Shown: positions 56,111 through 64,000 of the stretch, in pieces
Layout of the letters: the number at the start of each line of letters is the position of its first letter
How positions within the stretch are numbered: the first letter of the stretch is position 1
Origin: JBGSMX01 sp963790405
GTDB lineage: Bacteria > Actinomycetota > Coriobacteriia > Anaerosomatales > JAGXFU01
Assembly (NCBI GenBank): GCA_963790405.1
Contig: CAWBOJ010000006.1
Location: forward strand, 434,001-498,000
Reading direction: 5' to 3'
DNA length: 64,000 nucleotides
Position numbers and translations under genes: made by a program
The notes under the pieces: model-generated
Database searches by the model: none
Told to the model about the DNA's origin: nothing
Seen by the model: only the letters and a program-made list of their open reading frames with translations

Positions 56111-56812
56111 CTATCCTTCACACAGCCGGGGGAGCGATGCCGCCAATTCACTCAGGCTTCCGCGGTACGTCGCAGGCGCTTGTGAGTCCGCCCCAACGTA
56201 GTATGTCGACATGCCCACGTCCGCCGCGGCCATGTCGAGCAATCTGTCATCCCCGACCATCATGCATTCGGCTGGATCGACCTTGAGCATCTCCGCTGTT
56301 TGTCGGAAGTAGTCCGGCAGCGGCTTTGTTGCACGCATGTTTTCGTAGCTCGTGATTGCGTCGAACTGGCCGGGCTCGAAGTCGGCCCATGTGATGCGGT
56401 GTTCGATAGCGCGCAATGGGAAGATCGGGTTGGTGGCGACGGCGACACGCAAACCACATGCGCGTGCGGCCCTCAGCGCATCATGAGCGCCTTCGGAGGG
56501 GCCGATCCCCGCCCGGAGCGTGGGGAAGACTTCCTCGTAGAACCGGTCGAAGACGGGCCAACACACTTCGAGATCCATGCCAGAGTCCTTCTCGAATGTG
56601 CTCGAGAACGCTGTCTGGTTCGTAAGTCCCGGATGGGGGCGCATCATCGCGTTGGTCGCGTCGAAAATCGCCTTCATGACCACCTTGTGGGCGTCTGTAG
56701 AGTCGACTATCTCCTCGATGGCCGTGGAAAGGGCAGCAAAATACCTTGGCAGGAAGCTCTCGATATCGATGTCAAGGAGTGTGCCGTCGAGGTCGAAAAG
56801 GACTGCTTGCAT
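56111..56812 (-). CDS. HAD-superfamily phosphatase, phosphoglycolate phosphatase-like
   Basis: This is a 233-residue protein. Motif I is VLFDLDGTLLDID (two Asp), motif II VAVATNPIF, motif III the lysine in RATKPLPDYFRQ, and motif IV MMVGDDRLLDMAAADVG. A C1-type helical cap lies in between. Substrate unknown. It is divergent from the large flavin/Fe-S gene, and the operator cluster at 56888-56950 lies in the shared upstream gap. Confidence 0.88.
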   Translation of the reverse strand: MQAVLFDLDGTLLDIDIESFLPRYFAALSTAIEEIVDSTDAHKVVMKAIFDATNAMMRPHPGLTNQTAFSSTFEKDSGMDLEVCWPVFDRFYEEVFPTLRAGIGPSEGAHDALRAARACGLRVAVATNPIFPLRAIEHRITWADFEPGQFDAITSYENMRATKPLPDYFRQTAEMLKVDPAECMMVGDDRLLDMAAADVGMSTYYVGADSQAPATYRGSLSELAASLPRLCEG

Positions 56813-56887
56813 TTGTCGGAAGCCCCTTTGGGAACATTGGATTCAGGAGTCCTGCACATGTTAGCACTGGGATCACGTGGAAGGGTG

Positions 56888-56950
56888 TTGACCCCAGCAT
56901 ACCATGGGGGGTATCTTCAACATCGATTGGCGGGATACCCCCGTGGGCAT
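56888..56950 (+). promoter_or_regulatory. Two CsoR/CstR-like operators upstream of the flavin/Fe-S oxidoreductase
   Basis: TTGACC (56888-56893) and TATCTT (56912-56917), with an 18-base spacer, enclose ATACCATGGGGGGTAT (56899-56914), which has one perfect half-site. A second copy, ATACCCCCGTGGGCAT, lies at 56935-56950. Both match the palindromes at the thioredoxin and regulator promoters in one half and more loosely in the other. Confidence 0.6.
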
Positions 56951-57012
56951 AGGATTTGCTCGTTTGCGAGTTCGAGAAGTCATTCACAAAGGTGCCGGAA
57001 AGGAAGATAGCC

Positions 57013-60000
57013 ATGGCAGCCGTGAGCGAACGCACCGAGGTGCAGCTCAAGAGAATCTTTGGCGATAGAGTCAAGACCGACAGAGTCGAGCGAAAGATGT
57101 ACTCGTTCGACATCGGGGCAATGCCGAAGCTGGTGAAGCCATTCGTGCCTGCAGGCATTGCAGGAGCCGTGGTTCGGCCCAAGAGCGAGGACGAGATTGT
57201 CGAACTGATGCGTCTCGCCAGCTCAGAGGGTCTGAAAATCGTCCCGCGTGGTTGGGCGACATCGGGCTACGGCGGCGTACTGCCGCCAGACGGAGCGGTC
57301 GTCGCGGACATGTCCGGCATGCACGAGATCCTCGCTGTCGATCAAAACGAGCTGACCGTACGGGTTCAGGCCTCAGCCATCTGGGAGGAGATTGAGCGCC
57401 AGCTGGCCAAAGATGGTCTTGGGCTGCGTCTCTATCCTTCTTCTTCGCCGAGTTCCGGCGCAGCAGGATGGCTTGCACAAGGCGGCTCGGGCTTCGGCTC
57501 CTACGAGTATGGCTTGTTCAAGGACAACGTCGTGTCGGCTCGTATCGTGCTTCCCACGGGCGATGTCAAGGAGTTTTCGGGCGACGAGCTTCAGAATCTT
57601 GTCGCCGACGCCGAGGGTATCACTGGCATCATCACTGAACTGACCGTGAGGATCCGCCATGCCGAGCCCGAGGTTCATCGCGCGATCGCCTTCGACAGCG
57701 CTCGTGCGCTCGGGGCCAGCCTACAAGCCATCTCGACGCAGCACCTTCCCGTCTGGTCGATCACGTTCCTGAATCCTGAGTCCATGCGCCTCAAGAAGGA
57801 ACTGCCGCACAGGCACGGTCATCCCTGGGAGATGGAGCACGAGCACATCGAGCCCAATCTGCCCGAAGCGTTCATCGCCGTGATTGCGTACCCGGAGTCT
57901 CGACGGGGTGCTATCGACACCGCTCTCGATGCCATCGTGACGGCAAATGGCGGCACGGACCTTGGTCCCGAGGCCGCGGAGCATGAGTGGGAACTGCGAT
58001 TCTCGCCCATGAAACTCAAGCGCATCGGCCCTTCGCTCGTTCCGACCGAGGTAGTCGTGCCTCTGTCGGAGATGGCGGCCGTTCTTGAGGAGATCGACCG
58101 GAAGATCAAGCAACCCTTCATTCTCGAGGGCATGCATGCCAAAGGGGACAAGGTCGTTCTCCTCGGCTTCATACCGCACGACGAGCGTTCCTTCACCTTC
58201 AACATGGCCTTCGCCCTGTCGCTGTCGGTAATCAAGATCGCCAAGGCGCATCATGGTTCTGCCTATTCAACCGGTCTGTATTTCCGCCGAGAAGCCGAGT
58301 CGGTGCTGGGCACAGAGAGGAAGCGTGCCCTGAGCGCCTACAAGGCGAAGGTGGATCCGAAGGGTTTCATGAACCCCGGCAAGGTCATCGGTGGTGGCGG
58401 GGTTATCGATCTACTGATGGGTTCTGCCGCTGCGATGGAATCTCTCATCCGACCCGTGGCCAACATGGCCACCCCCCCGGACGCAATGCGAGATCTCACC
58501 AAGGAGGTTCGCGGCATTCCGGGCGACGTGGCGTACATGGCGTACGCATGCGCTCGCTGCGGCTACTGCGTTCCCACGTGCGAGCAGTACACAGGACGGG
58601 GCTGGGAGTCACAATCGCCCCGCGGCAAGTACGCCTACCTTCGTGAGGTCATGGAGGGACGCGAGAAGTGGAACCGCAAAGCGATCGACACCCAGCTCGT
58701 CTGCACCACGTGCGAAGTCTGCAACGCGCGTTGCCAGCTGCAACTGCCGGTGGAGCACAACTGGATGACGATGCGCGGCAAGCTCGTACACGAGGAGAAG
58801 CGGGGTACGTTCCCGCCCTTTGAGATGATGGCGGCTTCTTTGCGCGGAGAGCGAGACATCTGGGCCGGCAAGGCCGAGAATCGCGCCAACTGGGTGCCCG
58901 AGGACATCAAGGACAAGCTCTCGGATGACAAGGGCGGATGGAACAAACAGGCTGACATCCTCTACTTCGCCGGTTGCACGGCCAGTTTCGTCGAGGCAGA
59001 CATCGCGGAGGCATCCGTACGGCTGCTGACCGATGCCGGCTACGATATCGGCTACATGGGTACGGACGAAGCCTGTTGTGGCATACCGATGAAGGTCGCC
59101 GGGAAGTGGGACCTGTTTGCCGAGATCTTCGAGCACAACGTGTCCGAAGCGCGCAAACGCGGTGCGAAGACGATCGTCACTTCATGCCCTGCGTGTGGCC
59201 TCGTGTGGAAGGAGCTCTACGCGAACCTTGCTGCCGAGCGCGGTGAGGAATACGACTTCGAGGTGAAGCACTACTCGGAGCTTGTCGCGGAAGCGATTGC
59301 AGAGGGCAAGATCGAGCTCAAGGACAACCCGTTCGAAGGTGAAAGGCTCACGTTCCACGACTCGTGTCACATGGGTCGAGCCCAAGGCAACTACGAGCCG
59401 CCACGCGACATGATCAAGGCCATCCCGGGCGTGGACTACGTCGAGATGGAGCACAACCGCGAGGAAGGCTACTGCTGCGGATCGGTGCTCACGCTGGTAG
59501 GCGAGATCGAGGTCGCGCCGGTGCTGGGCAAGGTGCGCTTGCAGGAAGCCGTTGACGCCGGGGCGAACAGGGTCGTCGCGCTGTGTCCGTGCTGTCAAGT
59601 GCAGCTCCGCGACAGTGTGGACAAGAACGACATGCCGCTGCAGATCGACGACCTTGCACGTGTCGTCGCTGAAGCAGCTGGCTACGAAATCCCTGAGACG
59701 ACAGCGTTCTCCCTGTACATGTGGGGCTACTTCGACAAGTTCATCATCCTCCTGGAGCCTGCGAACATGGCGAAGTTCATGACGCGGATCTTCCCGCAGA
59801 TGATGGATGCGATGCCCGCTGGCATGAAGCCCATGATGAAGTCGATGAAGCACGTCCCCGGTGGTCTTGCCATGATGGAGAAGATGATGCCGCTGATGTT
59901 CCCGATGATGATCGACGGTATCATGGCCAAGGTCATGCCGGACATGGTCCGTGAAGTCGAGGACTACATTGGCGAGATGCCGCCGGATATGGCCGATCTT

Positions 60001-60111
60001 ATTCCGGGTCTGCTCCCCCAGACACTGGACTCGCTCATGCCGACGTACCTGCCACAGCTCATCCCGCACGTGACGCCGCTCATGATCGATTACATTCGCG
60101 AGAAGATGTAG
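57013..60111 (+). CDS. FAD-linked oxidase fused to [4Fe-4S] and CCG (HdrD/GlpC-like) domains with Met-rich tail
   Basis: The protein has 1032 residues from the ATG at 57013. The first ~480 residues are a vanillyl-alcohol-oxidase-type FAD domain (IVPRGWATSGYGG, GWLAQGGSGFGSYEYG, GFMNPGKVIGGG), as in D-lactate and glycolate dehydrogenases. Two [4Fe-4S] ferredoxin motifs follow: CARCGYCVPTCEQ (about 512) and CTTCEVCNARC (about 565). Two CCG domains follow, with YFAGCTASF, DEACCGIPM, TSCPACGLV, HDSCHMGRAQ, GYCCGSV and CPCCQ (about 690-865). The last ~117 residues (from about 916) contain some 24 methionines and no known domain. It probably oxidises a 2-hydroxy acid and passes electrons to a membrane or thiol acceptor. 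Upstream operators suggest control by the CstR-like repressor. Confidence 0.85.
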   Translation: MAAVSERTEVQLKRIFGDRVKTDRVERKMYSFDIGAMPKLVKPFVPAGIAGAVVRPKSEDEIVELMRLASSEGLKIVPRGWATSGYGGVLPPDGAVVADMSGMHEILAVDQNELTVRVQASAIWEEIERQLAKDGLGLRLYPSSSPSSGAAGWLAQGGSGFGSYEYGLFKDNVVSARIVLPTGDVKEFSGDELQNLVADAEGITGIITELTVRIRHAEPEVHRAIAFDSARALGASLQAISTQHLPVWSITFLNPESMRLKKELPHRHGHPWEMEHEHIEPNLPEAFIAVIAYPESRRGAIDTALDAIVTANGGTDLGPEAAEHEWELRFSPMKLKRIGPSLVPTEVVVPLSEMAAVLEEIDRKIKQPFILEGMHAKGDKVVLLGFIPHDERSFTFNMAFALSLSVIKIAKAHHGSAYSTGLYFRREAESVLGTERKRALSAYKAKVDPKGFMNPGKVIGGGGVIDLLMGSAAAMESLIRPVANMATPPDAMRDLTKEVRGIPGDVAYMAYACARCGYCVPTCEQYTGRGWESQSPRGKYAYLREVMEGREKWNRKAIDTQLVCTTCEVCNARCQLQLPVEHNWMTMRGKLVHEEKRGTFPPFEMMAASLRGERDIWAGKAENRANWVPEDIKDKLSDDKGGWNKQADILYFAGCTASFVEADIAEASVRLLTDAGYDIGYMGTDEACCGIPMKVAGKWDLFAEIFEHNVSEARKRGAKTIVTSCPACGLVWKELYANLAAERGEEYDFEVKHYSELVAEAIAEGKIELKDNPFEGERLTFHDSCHMGRAQGNYEPPRDMIKAIPGVDYVEMEHNREEGYCCGSVLTLVGEIEVAPVLGKVRLQEAVDAGANRVVALCPCCQVQLRDSVDKNDMPLQIDDLARVVAEAAGYEIPETTAFSLYMWGYFDKFIILLEPANMAKFMTRIFPQMMDAMPAGMKPMMKSMKHVPGGLAMMEKMMPLMFPMMIDGIMAKVMPDMVREVEDYIGEMPPDMADLIPGLLPQTLDSLMPTYLPQLIPHVTPLMIDYIREKM

Positions 60112-60156
60112 CGCTGCAAGAAGATGTGCCCTTCGGGGTACGCACGTGTGAACGTC

Positions 60157-60183
60157 GGGGCGGCACCTTTGGGGTGTCGCCCC
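60157..60183 (+). terminator. Hairpin after the flavin/Fe-S gene
   Basis: GGGGCGGCACC pairs with GGTGTCGCCCC (one G-T pair) around a five-base loop. No T-run follows, so it is a weak terminator or an attenuator ahead of the regulator gene. Confidence 0.55.
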
Positions 60184-60229
60184 TGCATTGTGGGCGACGA
60201 ACGGTCCTGGGATTGCAGAACGCGCGTCG

Positions 60230-60249
60230 ATTGTGGCTTAAGTCACAAT
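60230..60249 (+). promoter_or_regulatory. Crp-type operator upstream of the Crp-family gene
   Basis: ATTGTGGCTTAAGTCACAAT is a 20-base inverted repeat with a single mismatched pair. Its core, TGTGG-N6-TCACA, matches the Crp half-sites TGTGA/TCACA. It ends 23 bases before the ATG at 60273, a position suited to autorepression. Confidence 0.7.
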
Positions 60250-60272
60250 TGCGAAAGGCCGATATCAGCACC

Positions 60273-60974
60273 ATGAAACAGTCACAGAGCACACGCGATC
60301 AGTCTCTTGCCAAGTTGCGCGCGATTCCAATGTTCTCGGAGATGTCGGCCGAGGATCTTGACACCTTCGCGGACATGGTTCAGCTCAAGCGCTATCCGAA
60401 GGGCGCGTTCATCGTCACCCAGAACGAAGTGGGCTCGTCGATGTATCTGCTCGTCTCGGGAAGAGTCAAAGTCTCGCTTGCCTCCCCGGATGGCAAGGAG
60501 CTGGCTCTCAGCTACCTTGAGGCGCCCGCGCATTTCGGCGAGATGAGCCTGGTTGACGCTGAACCGCGTTCGGCCGATGTCATCGCGGTCACCGAAGTCG
60601 AGTTGTTCAGTCTCGACGCGAAGGATCTTTCCACGGCGATCCAGATCAACCCGAGACTTGCGTTGTCGTTGATAGCGACCCTGTCGCGTCGCCTCAGGCA
60701 TACGATAGCGCGGCTCGAGGATATGGCGTTTCACGACGCCACCCATCGCGTCATGAGAGTTCTGCTCAACGTGGCTACGGCCAGCTATGAGACGCGTGGC
60801 GTGCCTGTGATCCAGGGTCTGACGCACTATGACATCGCGACTCTCGCGGGCACGTCAAGAGAGACCGCGAGCAGGATCATCTCGAACCTGGCCAAAGAGG
60901 GCGCGTTGGCGACCAAGGGTCGCAAGATCGTCGTCGACCTCATCAAGTTGCGGGAGCGGCTTGAAGGCAACTGA
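60273..60974 (+). CDS. Crp/Fnr-family transcriptional regulator
   Basis: The protein has 233 residues from the ATG at 60273; the longer reading would start before the operator. The nucleotide-binding domain (about 20-135) has GEMSLVDAEPRSADVIAV, close to the cyclic-nucleotide phosphate-binding cassette. A long dimer helix (SLIATLSRRLRHTIARLED) leads to the winged helix with LTHYDIATLAGTSRETASRI, in which the recognition helix has the R-E-x-x-S-R pattern of Crp. The protein contains no cysteine, so it is not an Fe-S FNR. A Crp-type palindrome lies just upstream. Targets may include energy genes nearby; inference. Confidence 0.92.
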   Translation: MKQSQSTRDQSLAKLRAIPMFSEMSAEDLDTFADMVQLKRYPKGAFIVTQNEVGSSMYLLVSGRVKVSLASPDGKELALSYLEAPAHFGEMSLVDAEPRSADVIAVTEVELFSLDAKDLSTAIQINPRLALSLIATLSRRLRHTIARLEDMAFHDATHRVMRVLLNVATASYETRGVPVIQGLTHYDIATLAGTSRETASRIISNLAKEGALATKGRKIVVDLIKLRERLEGN

Positions 60975-61069
60975 TTCTCGCCGCATGGAGTTCCCTGCAC
61001 GTTTTGCGGAGTCGGCCCGGGGGGACATTACCGATGTCATGTCCGTCATGGCCCGACCTCGGAGGCACG

Positions 61070-61297
61070 ATGAAGGAACTCACTGTTGAGGAGCTCAAGC
61101 AATACAACGGCCGGGACGGCAGTCCGGCATACGTCGCGTACAAGGGCGTCGTCTACGACGTGACCGATAGCGCGATGTGGGGAGAGGGCGACCACGAAGC
61201 GATGCACTTCGCCGGGGCCGATCTGACGGAAGAGCATGAGGACGCCCCCCACGACGTGTATGTGACGGACTTCCCTGAAGTAGGAAGGCTGGTCTGA
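61070..61297 (+). CDS. Cytochrome b5-like haem/steroid-binding domain protein
   Basis: The protein has 75 residues from the ATG at 61070 (GGAGG 4 bases upstream). The sequence ELTVEELKQYNGRDGSPAYV, VYDVTDSAMWGEGDHEAMHF and GADLTEEHEDAPH is the small COG4892 type of predicted haem/steroid-binding protein. The second axial histidine of classical cytochrome b5 (HPGG) is not kept; His in GDHEAMH may serve. Soluble. Confidence 0.82.
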   Translation: MKELTVEELKQYNGRDGSPAYVAYKGVVYDVTDSAMWGEGDHEAMHFAGADLTEEHEDAPHDVYVTDFPEVGRLV

Positions 61298-61332
61298 CCC
61301 CCGAGCGGTCGGTCGCCTTCTCGGCAGTGTGC

Positions 61333-62637
61333 CTAGGCTTCTAGATCGAGCGTGGCGACCGTTTCGACATGGTACGTCTGCGGGAACAAGTCGACGGGCT
61401 GTGCGCGGACGAGTCGATATCCGTGTTCGCCGAGTCCCTTCACGTCCCGTGCAAGTGTCGCTGGGTCACATGACACATACACGATGCGACCGGCGCGTGT
61501 TGCCGCGAGTGATGAGAGCATCGACTTATCGAGTCCCGCGCGCGGCGGGTCCACTAATACGCGGTCGAAGGTGCCGAGTTCGACGAGCGCCCGGGCTGCG
61601 TCACCCGGCACGATGTCCAGCGGTACTTGCGCTTGTTCCGCGTTGCGTTCCAGGTCGCGCAAAGCGAAGCGAGATGATTCCACGGCGACAGTCTGCTCGG
61701 CGCGCTCGGCGAGGGGGATAGAGAACGTGCCTACGCCTGCGTACAAGTCGAGCACCCGGCCGCAGCTGTCCGGATCGATCTGCTCCACCGCGTAGCGGAC
61801 GAGCAGCTCGGCAGTCGACGTGTTCACCTGGAAGAACGACGGTGCCGAGACGAGCATCGCATGCCCGGCGAGTCGTTCACGCCACGCACCTTTGCCCTTG
61901 AGTACCTCGACGTTCGACACGCCCCGAGTACCGCTCTTCACGAGCACTCTCACAAGACTGTTGGCCTTGACTGTGTCGGCGACCGTTGCAGCAGCAAAGG
62001 CACGAGGGAAGCGATCTGGAGCTGTCCACAGGGCGACTTCGACATCGCGTGTGTTCGTGGCGATCCTGAGTCCAACGCGTTCGATTCCGAGATCGTTGTC
62101 ACCGCTCAGGTAGCGAAGCGCTCCGCGAAGCGCCTTGGGAGCTTTCTGCTGCGCTCGGGGCAATAGAAGGCAGCTGTCCACCTGTACGAGGTCGCCGGTG
62201 CCCGCCTGGGCGTACCCGAGGTGCAGGCCGTCGCTACACCATTGGCCGAGAAGCTCGATCTTGTTTCGGTACCCGTACTGCCGTTCCGACACCAACGTGG
62301 CGTCGACGAGGGATTCGGCGTCCACGCCACCTATCCGCGAGAGCGCGGCAACAACTGACGCACGTTTGGCGGTCTGCTGCAGGTCGTAGGCAACGTGTTG
62401 CCACTGGCAGCCGCCGCACGTTCCGAAATACGGGCACGGTGCGTCTACTCGGTCGGGAGAGGGTTTGACGAGGTCGACAACGCGGGCATCGACATGGCGG
62501 GCGTGTTCTGCGGTAATCTCAATGTGGGCGATGTCGCCCGGGCATCCTCCGTGGACGAAGGCGACACGGCCATCGGGCAGGTGCGCAATGGCTGCGCCGC
62601 CATGCGCGAGACCTTCCACGTCGACTTGCAGCGTCAC
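61333..62637 (-). CDS. rlmD: RlmD/TrmA-family RNA (uracil-5-)-methyltransferase
   Basis: The protein has 434 residues from the GTG at 62637, with AAAGGAG 6 bases upstream; earlier codons give a poor arginine-rich extension. An N-terminal TRAM domain (VDVEGLAHGGAAIAHLPDGR) is followed by the [4Fe-4S] cysteines CPYFGTCGGCQWQH. The Rossmann SAM domain has DLYAGVGTFSIPLAE. The catalytic motifs are DPPRAGLD and SCDPATLARD with the active-site Cys. It methylates uridine in 23S rRNA or tRNA; the exact position (1939, 747 or tRNA 54) is not decided by sequence. Confidence 0.92.
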   Translation of the reverse strand: MTLQVDVEGLAHGGAAIAHLPDGRVAFVHGGCPGDIAHIEITAEHARHVDARVVDLVKPSPDRVDAPCPYFGTCGGCQWQHVAYDLQQTAKRASVVAALSRIGGVDAESLVDATLVSERQYGYRNKIELLGQWCSDGLHLGYAQAGTGDLVQVDSCLLLPRAQQKAPKALRGALRYLSGDNDLGIERVGLRIATNTRDVEVALWTAPDRFPRAFAAATVADTVKANSLVRVLVKSGTRGVSNVEVLKGKGAWRERLAGHAMLVSAPSFFQVNTSTAELLVRYAVEQIDPDSCGRVLDLYAGVGTFSIPLAERAEQTVAVESSRFALRDLERNAEQAQVPLDIVPGDAARALVELGTFDRVLVDPPRAGLDKSMLSSLAATRAGRIVYVSCDPATLARDVKGLGEHGYRLVRAQPVDLFPQTYHVETVATLDLEA

Positions 62638-62876
62638 AAAGGCTCCTTTTCGCGGTGGGCGGGTCTTTCTCGGCCGCTGAGTCGAGGCATATACTACCTG
62701 GTAGTGAGCGGTCTGTCCCCGACCAGAGGGTCTACGTACTACGCAGTGTGTTTCCTTGAGTCCTGTTGCGGGCATGCCGATAGACGGGACATTGGATTGT
62801 TTGCGCTTGCGACGTTTTGCGATGCTGATGAAATGTGTGCCGGTTGAGTCCGGCTCCAAGAGGAGGTACCCCTCTA

Positions 62877-64000
62877 GTGGCAGACACGAAAGTGATGATT
62901 GTCCATGAAGACGCTGGATTGATTGACAGAATTACCCAAGGGCTCGCGGGTTCCGGCGCTGGTGTCGAGGTCGTGAGCGTTCTCTCTGCGCCTCGCGCCA
63001 TAGGTATCGTGGCTGCACAGAATCCGGATGTCATCGTCGTAGATGCAGAGTTGATGGGCATGGATGGGTATGCCCTGACGAAGCAGATCAAGGAACAGCC
63101 GAGCGCGGCGGACACTCCGGTCATCATCTTGTCTTTGCAGCCGAATGAGGCGTCAGCTCTTCGTGCCCGACAGGCCGGAGCGTCGGCACATCTGTCTTCC
63201 AGCGGGGCTCTCGATGCGATCGTCCAGAAGATCGTCGCGTTGAGCGGCGCGGCCGTGCAGGCCCCCGCCGCGGCCATGCCGGCCGTGACCGAGGCGCCAT
63301 CCGCTGATATCCGTGCCTCTGCTGGCGCCATGGAAGGAGCTGCGTCCACGGTCGCGGCACCGATGGGAACTGGCGTTCCGCAGCCCGTCGTCCCTCCACA
63401 GTCGGCCGTCGCGGCGGCTGTTCCCGTCCCGGTACCGCAGCCCGCAGTGACTGCGCCGTCCGACTACGGTGTCCCCTCCGCACCGACGACGCCGACCCCG
63501 TCGGCCGCCGAGAAGTCCTCACCCCTCACAGAAGGGGATGCTCCCAACGTCGATGACCTTCTGCGACTGATGATCGAGCGCGGTGGCTCTGACCTGCATT
63601 TGACCGTCGGCAGCCCTCCTGGCATCCGCCAGCGTGGTGAGCTCATTCCTGTCGAGAACATGAAAGTCCTTATGCCGCGCGACACGCAGCAGATGCTTCT
63701 TTCGCTTCTCTCCGAGGAGCAGCGCAAGCGGTTCGAGACGGAGCTGGAACTTGACTTCGCGTACAGCATTCCCGGACTTTCGCGCTTCAGGGCGAACATT
63801 TTTCAGCAGCGCAACTCGATGGGTGCCGTCTTCCGTGTGATCCCCCTAGACATTCCGACGTTCGATCAGCTGGGGCTACCGAAGGTATGCAAGTATCTGG
63901 CGGAGCGGCCGCGAGGCTTGGTCCTGGTCACGGGTCCTACGGGGTCGGGCAAGTCGACCACGCTGGCCGCCATGGTCGATCACATCAACGAGACGCGTCC
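62877..64000 (+). CDS. Receiver domain fused to PilT-type twitching ATPase (3' end outside window)
   Basis: The start GTG at 62877 has AGGAGG 10 bases upstream; translation is open to the edge (374 residues). Residues 1-125 resemble a receiver domain: VMIVHEDAGLIDRITQGLA, phospho-site-like VVDAELMGMDGYALTKQI, TPVIILSLQPNEA. A ~90-residue Ala/Pro/Val linker follows. From about 220 comes the PilT N-terminal domain (VDDLLRLMIERGGSDLHLTV) and the ATPase with ELDFAYSIPGLSRFRANIFQ and Walker A GPTGSGKST near the end. PilT drives retraction of type IV pili. The receiver is not found in typical PilT, so phospho-control is possible. Confidence 0.92.
   Translation, partial: MADTKVMIVHEDAGLIDRITQGLAGSGAGVEVVSVLSAPRAIGIVAAQNPDVIVVDAELMGMDGYALTKQIKEQPSAADTPVIILSLQPNEASALRARQAGASAHLSSSGALDAIVQKIVALSGAAVQAPAAAMPAVTEAPSADIRASAGAMEGAASTVAAPMGTGVPQPVVPPQSAVAAAVPVPVPQPAVTAPSDYGVPSAPTTPTPSAAEKSSPLTEGDAPNVDDLLRLMIERGGSDLHLTVGSPPGIRQRGELIPVENMKVLMPRDTQQMLLSLLSEEQRKRFETELELDFAYSIPGLSRFRANIFQQRNSMGAVFRVIPLDIPTFDQLGLPKVCKYLAERPRGLVLVTGPTGSGKSTTLAAMVDHINETR

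Overview
The window is 64 kb of high-GC, gene-dense bacterial chromosome. A deep-branching anaerobic actinobacterium of the Coriobacteriia type fits best. The support is an RsbV/RsbW/SpoIIE-type switch, a UbiD-UbiA-UbiX set of the kind used in futalosine-type menaquinone synthesis, CWB2 cell-wall-binding repeats, a membrane-linked uptake hydrogenase and a cell economy rich in Fe-S proteins. The placement is inferred from gene content alone.

Layout. 0-5.3 kb: end of a PHP phosphoesterase gene, a membrane-anchored ferrochelatase-like protein, thioredoxin, FmdB-like and DUF302 proteins, a tandem-fused CstR/CsoR-family regulator, a CDF cation exporter and an EamA permease. 5.4-11.9 kb: sigma-54 (rpoN), a sensor kinase and an NtrC-type activator overlap one another. 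They are followed by two strong -24/-12 promoter matches in front of a zinc-ribbon membrane protein and an HMA/cupredoxin copper-handling pair, and then by ccdA. 12-18.5 kb: a large SpoIIE phosphatase with GAF domains, an RsbV-RsbW fusion, a glycosyltransferase, a nitroreductase and a HAD hydrolase. 18.5-23.4 kb: a membrane phosphodiesterase and ubiD-ubiA-ubiX. 23.5-24.3 kb: a 51-codon small gene and three tRNA genes (Cys, Gly, Val). 24.3-37 kb: mixed transporters, an NHL/CWB2 surface protein, a c-type haem lipoprotein, a lipid kinase, RNase D, xseAB, HIT, DegV and a ferredoxin-ASKHA (RACE-like) protein. 37.6-51.2 kb: acetyl-CoA synthetase, hemE, hemH, two tandem protoporphyrinogen oxidases, inositol monophosphatase, transketolase, a two-component pair and a HemN/HemW-like radical SAM gene. 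51.5-55.1 kb: a hydrogenase operon on the minus strand. 55.8-64 kb: DUF2249, HAD, a 1032-residue flavin/Fe-S oxidoreductase, a Crp-family regulator, a cytochrome b5-like protein, an RlmD-type methyltransferase and a receiver-PilT fusion that runs off the end.

Three things stand out. (1) The hydrogenase large subunit has an in-frame TGA exactly at the first cysteine of its C-terminal CxxC, and a SECIS-like hairpin follows it. This reads as a [NiFeSe] selenoprotein. (2) GC-rich palindromes of the type ATACCCC..GGGGTAT occur at four loci: thioredoxin, the regulator/CDF divergent promoter, ccdA and the large flavin/Fe-S oxidoreductase. Most sit between -35 and -10 boxes. They suggest a thiol/persulfide regulon run by the two-domain CstR-like protein encoded here. 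(3) Sigma-54, rare in Actinobacteria, is encoded beside its own kinase/activator pair, with candidate sigma-54 promoters at rpoN itself and at the copper-handling genes.

Sequence quality is uneven. From about 38.7 to 53.9 kb, and at a few places elsewhere, genes are broken by single-base indels, nearly all insertions. They hit housekeeping genes such as hemE, hemH, acs and tkt while the protein continues in another frame. I treat these as probable sequence errors and give full-length coordinates.
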